Assembly: GCA_045598975.1 (NCBI GenBank)
Contig: JAZRVE010000062.1
Span: 1-64,000 of the forward strand
Reading direction: 5' to 3'
DNA: 64,000 bases
Source: UMGS882 sp045598975
GTDB lineage: Bacteria; Bacillota; Clostridia; Oscillospirales; CAG-382
The notes beneath the pieces were generated by a model, which saw only the letters and a program-made list of their open reading frames with translations, had not been told where the DNA came from and ran no database searches. Below, piece after piece: positions 42,978 to 52,475 of this stretch; the stretch's first letter is position 1; each line of letters starts with the position of its first letter. A program made the translations under genes and the position numbers.

Positions 42978-43478
42978 CTATTTTTCGAGTACGGTCAGAT
43001 ATCCTTCGGCGCGCTTTTTTGCCGCGTCGGGATCCATGTCGGAATAGTTGCCGCATTCTTCCGGTGAAGCGCCGGGGACCTTGCCTTCGAAGCCGGTAAT
43101 AAAGCGGAAGGTGTCCCGCATGAGCGTGATGACGTCGGAAAGAGCCGGCGCACCGGACAGAATGAGATAAAAGCCGGTACGGCAACCCATGGGACCCCAG
43201 TAGATGACGCGGTGCGCGACGTCGGCGCGGTTTCTGAGATAGGTAGCCCCGAGGTGCTCGATGGCGTGTATCTCCGACGTGCTCATGACAGGCTCAAAGT
43301 TTGGGCGCGTCATGCGGATATCGTAGGTGGTGACGGGGCAGAGGGCATCCTGCCCGCCGTCCTGCGGTGCAAAGAGGGAAGACGTGGCGTCCGCGGCGTT
43401 TGCGTAGTCGGTACGGCTAACGTAGACGCCCGGCAAAAGCGTCATGTGATCGACGGAAAAACTTTTGATTCGTTCCAT
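42978..43478 (-). CDS. luxS: S-ribosylhomocysteine lyase
   Basis: 166 aa. Metal site HAIEH (HxxEH) followed by LGATYLRN, catalytic Cys in YWGPMGCRTGFYL, third ligand in ECGNY. Splits S-ribosylhomocysteine to homocysteine and the AI-2 precursor. The N-terminus SFSVDHMTLLPGVYVSR matches LuxS. ATG 43478 follows AAAGG; the open frame further upstream is not coding. Confidence 0.96.
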   Translation of the reverse strand: MERIKSFSVDHMTLLPGVYVSRTDYANAADATSSLFAPQDGGQDALCPVTTYDIRMTRPNFEPVMSTSEIHAIEHLGATYLRNRADVAHRVIYWGPMGCRTGFYLILSGAPALSDVITLMRDTFRFITGFEGKVPGASPEECGNYSDMDPDAAKKRAEGYLTVLEK

Positions 43479-43586
43479 GTGTGTGACCTTTCTTTTGACT
43501 TGAAATGATGTATATAAGTTTATTCTTTCGGCAACTCCCAAACGGTACCGCTTTTGCATTTGTTTTCCGTGTATAATCTTATATTG

Positions 43587-43615
43587 AGTATAGCACATTT
43601 TTTGCGGGTTTGCAA
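43587..43615 (-). promoter_or_regulatory. Promoter of luxS
   Basis: Minus strand TTGCAA, 17-base spacer, TATACT. The leader to the start codon is about 100 bases and contains GCGGTACCG; no known riboswitch was recognised. Confidence 0.75.
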
Positions 43616-43783
43616 GTTTTTTGCGCTGATTTCAGATACGCCCATGTTTCAATAATTTTTAGTGATAGAAGCACGCAGTCGGTGACGAAACAAGTATCAC
43701 GACGGCTTTCGACAGTGTTTTGTTTAATATTGCAACTTATGCCTTATGAAATGTAAAAAAACAGATAAAAAAGCATTTTTCTA
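43616..43783. other. Non-coding stretch between divergent luxS and polysaccharide promoters
   Basis: No gene or RNA recognised. The stretch is A/T-rich with several T and A runs near its ends and a short repeat pair (TCGGTGACG / CACGACGGC) without clear pairing. Confidence 0.4.
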
Positions 43784-43811
43784 TTGCATATTCCGAAGAA
43801 TATGATATAAT
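43784..43811 (+). promoter_or_regulatory. Promoter of the polysaccharide operon
   Basis: TTGCAT (43784-43789), 16-base spacer, TATAAT (43806-43811). It is the only good promoter found ahead of the 20-kb gene series. Confidence 0.65.
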
Positions 43812-43817
43812 TATACT

Positions 43818-44005
43818 GTGTGTTTTTGCGCAGTCCCGGTATGAGGGCGAGGCACAAACGGCAGCGGTAAAAAGCCGTGAAAGGTATTGTCAAGGGGAAG
43901 CAGAGCACCCGGTTGTACACCGAATGATATTTTCTGGATATTGCCGGTCTTTGACGATATAAAAAACAGCCGAAACCTTTTTATTGATTTGCACATCGGA
44001 GGAAA
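43818..44005 (+). ncRNA. Long leader of the polysaccharide operon, possible structured RNA
   Basis: About 190 untranslated bases with several potential stems: ACGGC-GCCGT at 43858-43878, CCCGG near the start and GGTTGTACACC near 43910. It matches no riboswitch, T-box or JUMPstart/ops element that I know. Long leaders of large exopolysaccharide operons often carry antitermination elements, which is the guess here. Confidence 0.35.
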
Positions 44006-44010
44006 ACAAG

Positions 44011-45228
44011 TTGAAAACAGTCAGTGTCATCGGCATGGGCTATATCGGACTGCCTACTGCCATGATGTTTGCATCGCAGGGGGTGCCGGTCATCGGAACA
44101 GACTGCAATGCGAAGCGGATCCGTTCATTGCAGGAAGGAAATCTCCCGATAGACGAGGACGGCATGGACGAGCTTTTTAAGAAGGCGAGCGCCCACGGCA
44201 TTCGCTTTTCGGAGAAAGTCGAGGTCGCTGACGTTTATATCATCGCCGTTCCGACGCCGTATGATAAAGAAACGAAAAAAATCGACCCGTCCATGGTGGT
44301 TTCCGCTTTCAAGAGCGTTTTGGAGGTTTGCCCCGAAAACGCGGTGCTCATCTTGGAATCGACGGTCTCGCCCGGAACGGTGGATAAATACGTCCGTCCG
44401 CTCATCGCGGAGCACCCGGAGAAAAAAGTGAATCTCGCTCACGCACCGGAGCGCATCATTCCCGGCAATATGGTTTATGAGCTTTGGAATAATGCAAGAA
44501 CGATAGGGGCGGACGATCCCGCTGTCGGCGAGAGCATCAAAGAACTGTATCGGAATATCTGCAAGGGCGGGATCACGGTAACGGATATCCGCACGGCGGA
44601 AATGACGAAGGTCATCGAGAATACCTATCGGGATATCAATATCGCCTTTGCCAATGAAGTGTTGAAGCTCTGCAATGCGGCGGGTATAGACGCTTATGAG
44701 ATCATCCGCATCGCCAACAAGCACCCGAGAGTCAACATTCTCTCTCCCGGGCCCGGTGTCGGCGGACACTGCATATCGGTCGATCCGTGGTTTCTGGTCG
44801 GCGATTTCCCGGAATATACCGATCTGATAAGACAGGCACGGATTATCAACGACGGAATGCCGGAATACGTTTTACAACGTATCAAAGAAGTCATGAAGCG
44901 GGAAGGACTTGCGGATTTCGGAAAAGTCGGCTTGTACGGACTGACGTACAAGGAAAACGTGAACGACACGAGAGAAAGTCCGACACTTCAACTTCTTGCA
45001 CGCATGAAAAAGCATTCGGTCGGCGGCATCAAAGTGTATGATCCTTTCGTCAGAGAGAAGATCGCGGAGCATCAGTACTTTGATTTACAGTCGTTCTTAA
45101 ACGACGTCGATATGGTCGTCATCATGGTGGGACATGATGAGATCAAACAGCATTATGATTTGATAAAACAAAAAACCGTTCTTGACACAAGACATATTTG
45201 TCCGATAGACGGTACATATTATCTTTGA
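44011..45228 (+). CDS. UDP-N-acetyl-D-mannosamine dehydrogenase-type nucleotide-sugar dehydrogenase
   Basis: 405 aa from TTG 44011, with GGAGG 10 bases upstream. Rossmann motif VIGMGYIGLPTA, STVSPGT, catalytic Cys254 in GPGVGGHCISVDPWFL, and late GLTYKENVNDTRESP. The GGHCISVDP form is typical of WecC/EpsD-type enzymes oxidising UDP-ManNAc or UDP-GlcNAc to the uronic acid. No wecB-like 2-epimerase is in view. First gene of the polysaccharide operon. Confidence 0.92.
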   Translation: MKTVSVIGMGYIGLPTAMMFASQGVPVIGTDCNAKRIRSLQEGNLPIDEDGMDELFKKASAHGIRFSEKVEVADVYIIAVPTPYDKETKKIDPSMVVSAFKSVLEVCPENAVLILESTVSPGTVDKYVRPLIAEHPEKKVNLAHAPERIIPGNMVYELWNNARTIGADDPAVGESIKELYRNICKGGITVTDIRTAEMTKVIENTYRDINIAFANEVLKLCNAAGIDAYEIIRIANKHPRVNILSPGPGVGGHCISVDPWFLVGDFPEYTDLIRQARIINDGMPEYVLQRIKEVMKREGLADFGKVGLYGLTYKENVNDTRESPTLQLLARMKKHSVGGIKVYDPFVREKIAEHQYFDLQSFLNDVDMVVIMVGHDEIKQHYDLIKQKTVLDTRHICPIDGTYYL

Positions 45229-45246
45229 TTTCAGGAGGGAAAGAAA

Positions 45247-46161
45247 ATGAGTAAGATTTTGGTAACCGGTGGTCTGGGCGTCGTCGGCACGGAGCTTGTC
45301 AAAGAGCTTCGCTCCCGTGGTCATGAGGTGTGGGTGTGCGATCTGCCGCACAATCATCACCCGCAGTATATCCGCTGTGATATCGGTGAGTACAGACAGC
45401 TCGAAAGAATTTTTGAGGCGCATACCTTTGACTATGTCTATAATCTGGCGGCGGAATTCGGTCGCTGGAACGGCGAAGATTATTACGAAAAGGTCTGGCA
45501 TTCCAATGCCGTCGGTATGAAAAACGTGTTGAGATTGCAGGAGAAGTACCGTTTCAGACTGATCCATTTTTCTTCCTCCGAGGTCTACGGCGATTATACC
45601 GACGTCATGTACGAGGATGTTCTGGAAAAATGCCCCATCAAGCAGATGAACGACTATGCCATCTCCAAGTGGGTGAATGAATTGCAGATCCATAATTCGG
45701 AGCTTATGTTCGGCACGGAAACGGTCAGAGTCCGTCTGTTCAACACCTACGGACCCGGCGAATATTTCAGCAACTACCGCAGTGTTATCTGCACCTTTAC
45801 CTATAAAGCACTTCACGATATTCCGTACACGGTCTACACGGGACATCACCGGACGAATACCTACATCACCGACTGCGTCCGTGCGCTCGCTACCATCTGC
45901 GAGAACTTCAAGCCGGGCGAGGTCTATAACATCGCATCGTCCGAGTATTACGATATCAAGACGCTGTCCGACCTGATCTTGAAATATGCGGGAAAGACCG
46001 ACGCGCTTGTGACGTACAAGGAGCATGAGCCGCAGACGACCATCGACAAAAAAGTGGATAACAGCAAAGCCGTCCGCGATCTCGGGCTCAAAACGACGGT
46101 CGATATCGAAGAGGGCATCCGCCGCAATGTCGAGTGGATGAAGAAAGTATACTCCGAATGA
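45247..46161 (+). CDS. NAD-dependent epimerase/dehydratase (extended SDR)
   Basis: 304 aa. GGLGVVGTELV cofactor loop, HFSSSEVYGDY and YAISKWVNE (Tyr-x3-Lys), YNIASSEYYDI. Probably epimerises, decarboxylates or dehydrates a nucleotide sugar; the exact substrate is open. GGAGGG before ATG. Codon use here is still close to that of the housekeeping genes. Confidence 0.88.
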   Translation: MSKILVTGGLGVVGTELVKELRSRGHEVWVCDLPHNHHPQYIRCDIGEYRQLERIFEAHTFDYVYNLAAEFGRWNGEDYYEKVWHSNAVGMKNVLRLQEKYRFRLIHFSSSEVYGDYTDVMYEDVLEKCPIKQMNDYAISKWVNELQIHNSELMFGTETVRVRLFNTYGPGEYFSNYRSVICTFTYKALHDIPYTVYTGHHRTNTYITDCVRALATICENFKPGEVYNIASSEYYDIKTLSDLILKYAGKTDALVTYKEHEPQTTIDKKVDNSKAVRDLGLKTTVDIEEGIRRNVEWMKKVYSE

Positions 46162-46204
46162 TTCGGCGCATGCCTGCGGCAGGCGTTGAAGAGGAAGGTC
46201 TGCC

Positions 46205-47308
46205 ATGAAAAAAATCATGCTTCAAGGATATCTGAACGGCTCGAATTTCGGAGATATTCTGTATGCACATCAGTTTTATCGGAAATGCAAGGAGCTCGGC
46301 TTTCGGGAAACCGATATTTTTCAGTATAACAAAAATCACGGTATCAGTCCGTTTTGCCGGAAAGAACTCGGATACACGAATCGCAAGAACTTTTTCTCCT
46401 CGCTGAGTGCGGATGCGTTTGTGCTGATTTCCGGCGGTCATCTTTGGGATGACGGAAAAAGTAAACGCACGGTTGTCCTCAGATACTTGCGATTTGTTTT
46501 GCCTGCCCGGCTGTATCAGTGCATGGGAAAACCGGTGTACATTCTCGGTGTCGGCGGCGGACCGGTGAATACGCCGTGGCTCAGAAGAAGCATCGTAAGG
46601 ATGCTTGACCGTGCAAAGATCGTATACTTTCGTGATGCGGGAACAAAAAAAGTGTTTGAGGCGTATGGCGTAAAGAATCAATTGACCGTGACGGCGGATA
46701 CGGCGCTTTTGGTAACGGCGGATATGCTGCCGGCTTTGCGGGAAAAGCAGGAGCTGGACGCGGCAGCGAACGGACGGAAAAAACTGCTGCTGCATATTCA
46801 TCCCGGTGATCCGGCGGGTTTCGGGTACCTTAGGGATATGATATTGCCGGCGCTGATCGATTTTCTGAAAGAACACCGAGAATACCTGCTCGTCTTATCA
46901 CAGGACAATGAATTTGATGCCGAAAGTGTGCCGCAAATAAAGGAAGTATATAAAAAGCTGGACGAATCCGGCACGGAGTATTACCGGTATAACTATCACG
47001 ACTGTATGCAGATGGCATCTCTTATCAACGAAACGGATTGTATCGTAACGATGAAACTCCATGTCGGTGTTGTCGGTGCGGCGCTCGGCAAAAGCGTGGT
47101 ATCTTTCCCCGATCACCGTGAAAAAACGGATTATTTCTATGCGGAAACAGGAGAATCCGGGAGATGCTGCAACGTCAGACGGCTCACAAGAGAACTGGCA
47201 TACCGTCAGCTCGAAGAATTTCACGATAAGCCTGTTGCAATATCCGAGGCTCTGCGAAAAAAAGCCGCGGAAAACCTTGATGCATTGAGCAAAACAGCGC
47301 GTATTTAG
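46205..47308 (+). CDS. Polysaccharide pyruvyl transferase family protein
   Basis: 367 aa. N-terminal GYLNGSNFGDILYAHQFY, VLGVGGGP-type glycine loop (YILGVGGGPVN), and the C-terminal signature MKLHVGVVGAALGKSVVSFPDHREKTDYFY. Transfers pyruvate from PEP to a sugar, forming a ketal, as CsaB does. The neighbouring SLH protein at 26076 would bind such pyruvylated polymer, though the link is only inference. Confidence 0.88.
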   Translation: MKKIMLQGYLNGSNFGDILYAHQFYRKCKELGFRETDIFQYNKNHGISPFCRKELGYTNRKNFFSSLSADAFVLISGGHLWDDGKSKRTVVLRYLRFVLPARLYQCMGKPVYILGVGGGPVNTPWLRRSIVRMLDRAKIVYFRDAGTKKVFEAYGVKNQLTVTADTALLVTADMLPALREKQELDAAANGRKKLLLHIHPGDPAGFGYLRDMILPALIDFLKEHREYLLVLSQDNEFDAESVPQIKEVYKKLDESGTEYYRYNYHDCMQMASLINETDCIVTMKLHVGVVGAALGKSVVSFPDHREKTDYFYAETGESGRCCNVRRLTRELAYRQLEEFHDKPVAISEALRKKAAENLDALSKTARI

Positions 47309-47329
47309 CTTACATGAAGGAGGGGCGTT

Positions 47330-48340
47330 ATGCTTTCGAGTTATAGAAAATGGGACGTTCAAGGTAAGACCAAAACGTTGGGATTATGCAAAGGCACGAC
47401 GGCGTGGGCGCTTGACATAATGGCCAGACGCACCGGGAACGACAAATGGGAAAAACCGGTTCACAAAACCTATATGAAATGGTTGCAGAAAAAATATTGG
47501 GATGCCGGCTTGTATAACACAGATGCCGTGAGTGAAATAACGTTCGGAGAATACGAAAAATCCGACAAGACCGACGTCTGGATTTTTTGGCATCAGGGCT
47601 GGGACACCGAAAATGCGCCGCACTACGTTGAAGACTGCTTGTATCAGGGTTGGGAGAAAAATTCCGCTCCTGATATTGTCAAGAACTGCCGGAAATCGAC
47701 AGATAAGTTTTTGGATCGGGAAAAATACAATATCCACCGTCTGGATAAAGATAATTACAGCTCATTCGTAAAATTCCCCGAATGGATCATGAAAAAGGTT
47801 GAATCGGGAACGATCAATCTTACAAAATTCAGCAATTTATTAAGACTGGCACTGCTGTACCGATACGGCGGGATATGGATGGACGCCACCATATTCCTTA
47901 CGGAGCCGCTTGATGAAAAGATAACGGATTATCGGTATTTCTCCATAAAAACGCCGCCGGTAAAACCGAACTTCTGGATATCCTTTGACTGGACAACTTA
48001 TTTTTTGGCGACCGGTGCGTGCGAAACAAAGTTTTTCAAAGAACTGCTGACATTGCAGATGGAGTATTGGCGAAGAGAAGACTACGTCATGGATTATCTG
48101 CTGTTTGATTATCTGATCGCCTTGATCCATGCCAACGAGCCGGATATCGCCGAAGAATGGGCGAAAATTCCGGAGAACAATGTAGACAATCTGTTTATTG
48201 AGCACTCGTTGAATAAGAAATTTGATCCTGTGGAGTGGGAAGAAATCAGGAAGAAAACGAGTATATTCAAGGTTACTTATAAAGTCCCGCTCTCGGACGA
48301 TCCGGATACATACTATAACAGGGTAGTGAACAGTATATGA
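47330..48340 (+). CDS. Capsular polysaccharide synthesis glycosyltransferase (Caps_synth/GT32-like)
   Basis: 336 aa. VWIFWHQGWDTENAP, KFSNLLRLALLYRYGGIWMDAT (DxD-type metal site) and TGACETKFFKELL match the Caps_synth/GT32-like fold. The extended C-terminus VDNLFIEHSL is also typical. AAGGAGGGG before the ATG; the stop overlaps the next start (ATGA). Confidence 0.88.
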   Translation: MLSSYRKWDVQGKTKTLGLCKGTTAWALDIMARRTGNDKWEKPVHKTYMKWLQKKYWDAGLYNTDAVSEITFGEYEKSDKTDVWIFWHQGWDTENAPHYVEDCLYQGWEKNSAPDIVKNCRKSTDKFLDREKYNIHRLDKDNYSSFVKFPEWIMKKVESGTINLTKFSNLLRLALLYRYGGIWMDATIFLTEPLDEKITDYRYFSIKTPPVKPNFWISFDWTTYFLATGACETKFFKELLTLQMEYWRREDYVMDYLLFDYLIALIHANEPDIAEEWAKIPENNVDNLFIEHSLNKKFDPVEWEEIRKKTSIFKVTYKVPLSDDPDTYYNRVVNSI

Positions 48341-49443
48341 AAAAAATCTTATTGATCGCAGACACGTATCATCCCGATTCAAGCGCGACGACGAATCTGT
48401 TTCGGCGGACAATGGAAGCATTGGCAAAGCTCGGCTATGATGTTTCCGTATATCCGACGGAGCTTTCGGGGAACCGATTTTCGTATCCCGAGGAATATAA
48501 CGGCGTAAAAATCTTCAAGCCGGAGCAGTCGCTTGATGAGATCCTTGACAGTACGGAATACGATTATGTATTCTCGGGTGCTGTCAATTTCCGGGTGAAT
48601 TTCATTGCTCATAAAGCATTAAAGGGCAGAAAATGCAAGTGGTTCCCGACGTCCTACGATCCGTATGCGTTCGATCCGCATATCACGGCGGAACAGAAAA
48701 AGGCGTATGTTCAGGAAGAAATCGACGCTCTGAAAGATGCGGCAAAGGTTTTCTTCTTAACGGAATTCAAAGAGGATTATATCGGCTCGCCGATCGAGGA
48801 CAAGATCGAGTACTTCATGCTCCCGTGCATCCGGGAATTTTGCCCCGATACAGCGAAAAGAGTTGTTGAATTTGATGATGATTTTATCAACTGCGTATTC
48901 CTCGGAGATTTCTATCTCGGCATTGAAAATACGGATTTCATCTTCCGTCTGTTTGAAAAAATCATCGAAAAAAACAAAAAGATACGCTTCTATACGGTCG
49001 GCAATCTCGGTGACTACGGCGACACGGTCGAATTGTGGAAGAAAAAACTCGGAGACGGGTATATCTGCCATAAGCGTGTCAGCCAAGAGGAATCGTATAA
49101 TGTGTTATTTGACTGCGACGTGCTTGTCAGCATGGGGCATGACAGCGCCAATATGTGCCCGAGCAAGATCATAGACTTTGTTTCAGCCGGCAGACCGATC
49201 TTACATATCGGGAAGATCGAAAACTGCTGCGGCAAAAAATATCTCGCGAAATACCCCGATAAATATTGCATTTATCAGGGCGACGAACTGACCGCCGAAA
49301 GGGTAGACGAGACAGAACGGTTTATCGTAAACGCAAAAGGCAGAGAGAGAATACCGTTTGAAGACGTAAAAGAAATATACGGCGATTTCACGATGGAAGC
49401 ATTGATCGGAAAAATTCTCAAAGTATTTGATGAGGTGCGGTAA
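48337..49443 (+). CDS. Glycosyltransferase, GT-B fold
   Basis: 368 aa: MKKILLIADTYHPDSSATTN at the N-terminus and a C-terminal GT4-like part with INCVFLGDFYLGIEN, YTVGNLGDYGD and CPSKIIDFVSAGRPILHI. The usual EGxxxxxxEA motif is replaced by the PSKIIDFVSAG form. Cytoplasmic or membrane-associated; donor unknown. Confidence 0.82.
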   Translation: MKKILLIADTYHPDSSATTNLFRRTMEALAKLGYDVSVYPTELSGNRFSYPEEYNGVKIFKPEQSLDEILDSTEYDYVFSGAVNFRVNFIAHKALKGRKCKWFPTSYDPYAFDPHITAEQKKAYVQEEIDALKDAAKVFFLTEFKEDYIGSPIEDKIEYFMLPCIREFCPDTAKRVVEFDDDFINCVFLGDFYLGIENTDFIFRLFEKIIEKNKKIRFYTVGNLGDYGDTVELWKKKLGDGYICHKRVSQEESYNVLFDCDVLVSMGHDSANMCPSKIIDFVSAGRPILHIGKIENCCGKKYLAKYPDKYCIYQGDELTAERVDETERFIVNAKGRERIPFEDVKEIYGDFTMEALIGKILKVFDEVR

Positions 49444-49444
49444 C

Positions 49445-50080
49445 ATGATGGAAAACATACTGATCGTCGGGGCGCATTTCGACGATGCCGAGCTCGGTGC
49501 CGGCGGCACGGCGGCAAAGCTTGTAAGTCAGGGAAAAAAAGTATATAAATTCACGCTGACGGATAATGAAACCCATTTCGCACAGCGTAACGTTCACGTC
49601 AGTTTCAGCGATTCGGTAAAACAGAGCGCCGAGGCGGCAAAAGCCATCGGCATGATCGAGATCGAAAACAAGAATCCGATCCCGCACGCCGCTTTGACGT
49701 ACGGCACGGAGATCATGCAGAAGGTGGAAAGCATCATTTTCGATTATCACATCGACACCATCTTCCTCCATTTCGACGAGGATATGCATCAGGATCACGT
49801 GGAGGCAAATAAAATCTGTCTGACGGCGGCACGGCACTGCGCCAATATCCTCGAATACAAGAGTAACGGATATATTCTCGAAAACGAATATCATCCGACC
49901 TATTTCGTGGACATCAGCGATTATATCGGGCAAAAGAAAAAGGCACTTGCCTGCTACGGCTCGGAGCATGACAGAATGAGCCGCCTGTTTGAGATGAATA
50001 TCGAAAGAAATCATATCTGGGGCTATGCAAACGAAGTCGAATACGCCGAGGGCTTCCGCGTCATCAAAATGCTCGGCTGA
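49445..50080 (+). CDS. PIG-L family deacetylase
   Basis: 211 aa. Zinc site AHFDDAELGAGGT (AHxDDxE type) and second motif EDMHQDHVEAN. Removes acetyl groups from N-acetylglucosamine-like sugars, leaving a free amine that could be modified by the ATP-grasp or GNAT enzymes downstream (inference). ATG 49445 is 1 base after the previous stop and follows GAGGTG. Confidence 0.9.
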   Translation: MMENILIVGAHFDDAELGAGGTAAKLVSQGKKVYKFTLTDNETHFAQRNVHVSFSDSVKQSAEAAKAIGMIEIENKNPIPHAALTYGTEIMQKVESIIFDYHIDTIFLHFDEDMHQDHVEANKICLTAARHCANILEYKSNGYILENEYHPTYFVDISDYIGQKKKALACYGSEHDRMSRLFEMNIERNHIWGYANEVEYAEGFRVIKMLG

Positions 50081-50112
50081 TAAAAATTCCCATAAGAAAA
50101 GAAGTGAAACAG

Positions 50113-51345
50113 ATGAAGATCGCCATTGCCGGTACGGGATATGTGGGACTGTCGCTTGCGGCTCTGCTTTCGCAGAAGAACGAAGTGACGGCAGTTGATA
50201 TCGTTCCCGAAAAGGTCGAAATGATAAATAACAGAATCAGCCCGATTCAGGATAAAGAAATCCAAGAATTTTTTGCCGAAAAGAAGCTGGATCTGAAAGC
50301 CACCGTGAATGCCGAAGAAGCATATCGGGATGCAGAGTATGTTGTCATTGCCGTTCCGACAAACTACGATCCTCAGAAGAACTTTTTTGATACCTCTGCC
50401 GTTGAAACTGTGATCGAAACGGTGATGCGTCATAACAAAATCTGTGTTATGGTGATAAAATCCACCGTTCCCGTAGGCTATACCGAAAAGGTCTGCGAAA
50501 AATACGGAACGGACAGAATTATGTTCAGCCCGGAATTTTTGAGAGAATCCAAGGCACTGTATGATAACCTTTATCCGTCCAGAATCATCGCCGGAACGGA
50601 CAAAGCCAATCCGGAAATGGTGCAAAAAGCGGTAAAATTTGCCTCACTTCTCCGGGAAAGTGCCGAAAAAGAGGAAGTCGAAACGCTGATTATCGGCAGA
50701 AACGAGGCGGAAGCCGTCAAGCTTTTCGCCAACACCTATCTTGCCCTGCGTGTTTCCTATTTCAACGAGCTTGATACCTATGCGGAGTTGAAAGGCTTGA
50801 ACACAAAAGACATTATCGACGGCGTCTGTCTTGACCCGAGGATCGGGAACTTTTACAACAATCCTTCTTTCGGTTACGGCGGGTACTGCCTGCCGAAGGA
50901 CACCAAACAGCTCCTTGCCAACTACGGCGACGTGCCGGAAAATCTGATCGGCGCCATTGTGGAAAGCAACCGTACGCGAAAGGAATTCATCGCAGACCGT
51001 GTGCTTGCCATGGCGGGGTATTATGAGGCAAGCGAAAGCTATGACAAGGCCAAAGAGAAAGAGATCACCGTCGGCGTTTACCGCCTTACCATGAAAAGCG
51101 GAAGCGACAATTTCCGTCAGAGCAGTATCCAGGGTGTGATGAAACGGATCAAAGCCAAAGGGGCAAAGGTCATAGTCTTCGAACCCTCGCTTGAAGACGG
51201 CACGACCTTTTTCGGAAGTGAAGTAGTGAATGATCTGGATTCATTCAAAAAGATGAGTCAGTGCATCATCGCAAACCGATACGACGCCTGCCTTGACGAC
51301 GTGAAAGAGAAAGTATATACAAGAGATTTGTTCAAGAGAGATTGA
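50113..51345 (+). CDS. ugd: UDP-glucose 6-dehydrogenase-type nucleotide-sugar dehydrogenase
   Basis: 410 aa. IAGTGYVGLSLAALLSQ, KSTVPVGYTEK, SPEFLRES, catalytic Cys259 in GYGGYCLPKDTKQLL, and late FEPSLEDGTTF. The YCLPKD form fits the capsular Ugd group. It gives UDP-glucuronate, the substrate for the epimerase encoded next (1-base overlap). GTG 50104 is an alternative start. Confidence 0.93.
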   Translation: MKIAIAGTGYVGLSLAALLSQKNEVTAVDIVPEKVEMINNRISPIQDKEIQEFFAEKKLDLKATVNAEEAYRDAEYVVIAVPTNYDPQKNFFDTSAVETVIETVMRHNKICVMVIKSTVPVGYTEKVCEKYGTDRIMFSPEFLRESKALYDNLYPSRIIAGTDKANPEMVQKAVKFASLLRESAEKEEVETLIIGRNEAEAVKLFANTYLALRVSYFNELDTYAELKGLNTKDIIDGVCLDPRIGNFYNNPSFGYGGYCLPKDTKQLLANYGDVPENLIGAIVESNRTRKEFIADRVLAMAGYYEASESYDKAKEKEITVGVYRLTMKSGSDNFRQSSIQGVMKRIKAKGAKVIVFEPSLEDGTTFFGSEVVNDLDSFKKMSQCIIANRYDACLDDVKEKVYTRDLFKRD

Positions 51346-52427
51346 TGAAAATGAAGCAAACGACAGAACTGAACGACAGGACGATTCTTGTGACCGGCTC
51401 TCCGGGATTTATCGGCGGCGCCCTTGTGCTCCGGCTGATAAAAGAACTTAATAATGCGACGATCGTTTCATTCGACAACATGAATGACTATTATGATCCG
51501 GCACTGAAAGAATACCGTCTGGGCCTGATAGAAAAAGCGGCGGAAAAAAAGCCGGATATCAGACACGTTTTCATAAAAGCCGACCTTCATGATAAATCCG
51601 CTGTTGATAAGGTGTTTTCGGAATATAAGCCGGACGTTGTCGTCAACCTTGCCGCACAGGCGGGTGTCCGGTACAGCATTACAAATCCGGATGCGTATAT
51701 AAATTCAAATATTATCGGGTTTTATAACATTCTCGAAGCCTGCCGCCGTTATCCCGTCGAACATCTTGTATATGCAAGCAGCAGTTCCGTTTACGGCGGA
51801 AACAGGAAGGTTCCGTTTTCCACAGACGATAAAGTGGATGATCCCGTATCGCTTTATGCGGCAACAAAGAAATCGAATGAGCTTCTGGCTCACAGTTACA
51901 GCAAATTATATAACATTCCCGCTACGGGCTTGCGTTTCTTTACGGTTTACGGTCCCGCGGGAAGACCGGATATGGCATATTTTACCTTTACGGATAAGTT
52001 TACAAAGGGCGAAACGGTAAAACTGTTCAATTTCGGCGACTGCAAGCGTGATTTTACGTATATTGACGATATCATCGAGGGTGTGTACCGTGTTATGCAT
52101 GGCGCACCGATAAAGGAAAACGGCGAGGACGGACTGCCCGTTCCTCCCTATGCGATCTACAATATCGGCGGCGGACAGCCGGAGAATCTCATGTGTTTTG
52201 TCAATACCCTTTGCGAAGAGCTGATCCGTGCCGGTGTTCTGCCGGAGGATTTCGATGTTGCCGCTCACACGGAGAAAGCTCCCATGCAGCCGGGCGATGT
52301 TCCGGTGACGTACGCGGACAGTTCGGGACTCGAACGGGATTACGGCTTTACACCGAAGATTCCGCTTCGGGAAGGGCTCAGGCGGTTTGCCGAATGGTAC
52401 AAGTCTTATTATGATTTATCGATCTGA
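51345..52427 (+). CDS. UDP-glucuronate 4-epimerase-like SDR
   Basis: 360 aa. ILVTGSPGFIGGALVLRL, NLAAQAGVRYS, YASSSSVYGGNRKVPF, YAATKKSNELLAHSY (Tyr-x3-Lys) and IPATGLRFFTVYGPAGRPDMA are the standard motif order of GalA-forming epimerases. Note GSPGFIG in place of the more common GAAGFIG. With Ugd it would make UDP-galacturonate, suggesting an acidic polymer. Confidence 0.9.
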   Translation: MKMKQTTELNDRTILVTGSPGFIGGALVLRLIKELNNATIVSFDNMNDYYDPALKEYRLGLIEKAAEKKPDIRHVFIKADLHDKSAVDKVFSEYKPDVVVNLAAQAGVRYSITNPDAYINSNIIGFYNILEACRRYPVEHLVYASSSSVYGGNRKVPFSTDDKVDDPVSLYAATKKSNELLAHSYSKLYNIPATGLRFFTVYGPAGRPDMAYFTFTDKFTKGETVKLFNFGDCKRDFTYIDDIIEGVYRVMHGAPIKENGEDGLPVPPYAIYNIGGGQPENLMCFVNTLCEELIRAGVLPEDFDVAAHTEKAPMQPGDVPVTYADSSGLERDYGFTPKIPLREGLRRFAEWYKSYYDLSI

Positions 52428-52475
52428 CCGACAGCACGGTTACAATACTTTTACAACATATTGGAGTTACTTAAA

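Noticed and set aside
43479..43586. SAM-type riboswitch ahead of luxS
   Set aside because: The ~100-base leader lacks recognisable SAM or SAH aptamer cores and has no terminator stem before the start codon.
43818..44005. Cyclic-di-GMP, cyclic-di-AMP or JUMPstart/ops element in the polysaccharide leader
   Set aside because: The conserved cores of these elements could not be found; only generic stems are visible.
45097..46218. 373-codon minus-strand frame opposite the SDR epimerase
   Set aside because: SDR motifs on the plus strand are intact; the opposite frame only mirrors its codon pattern.
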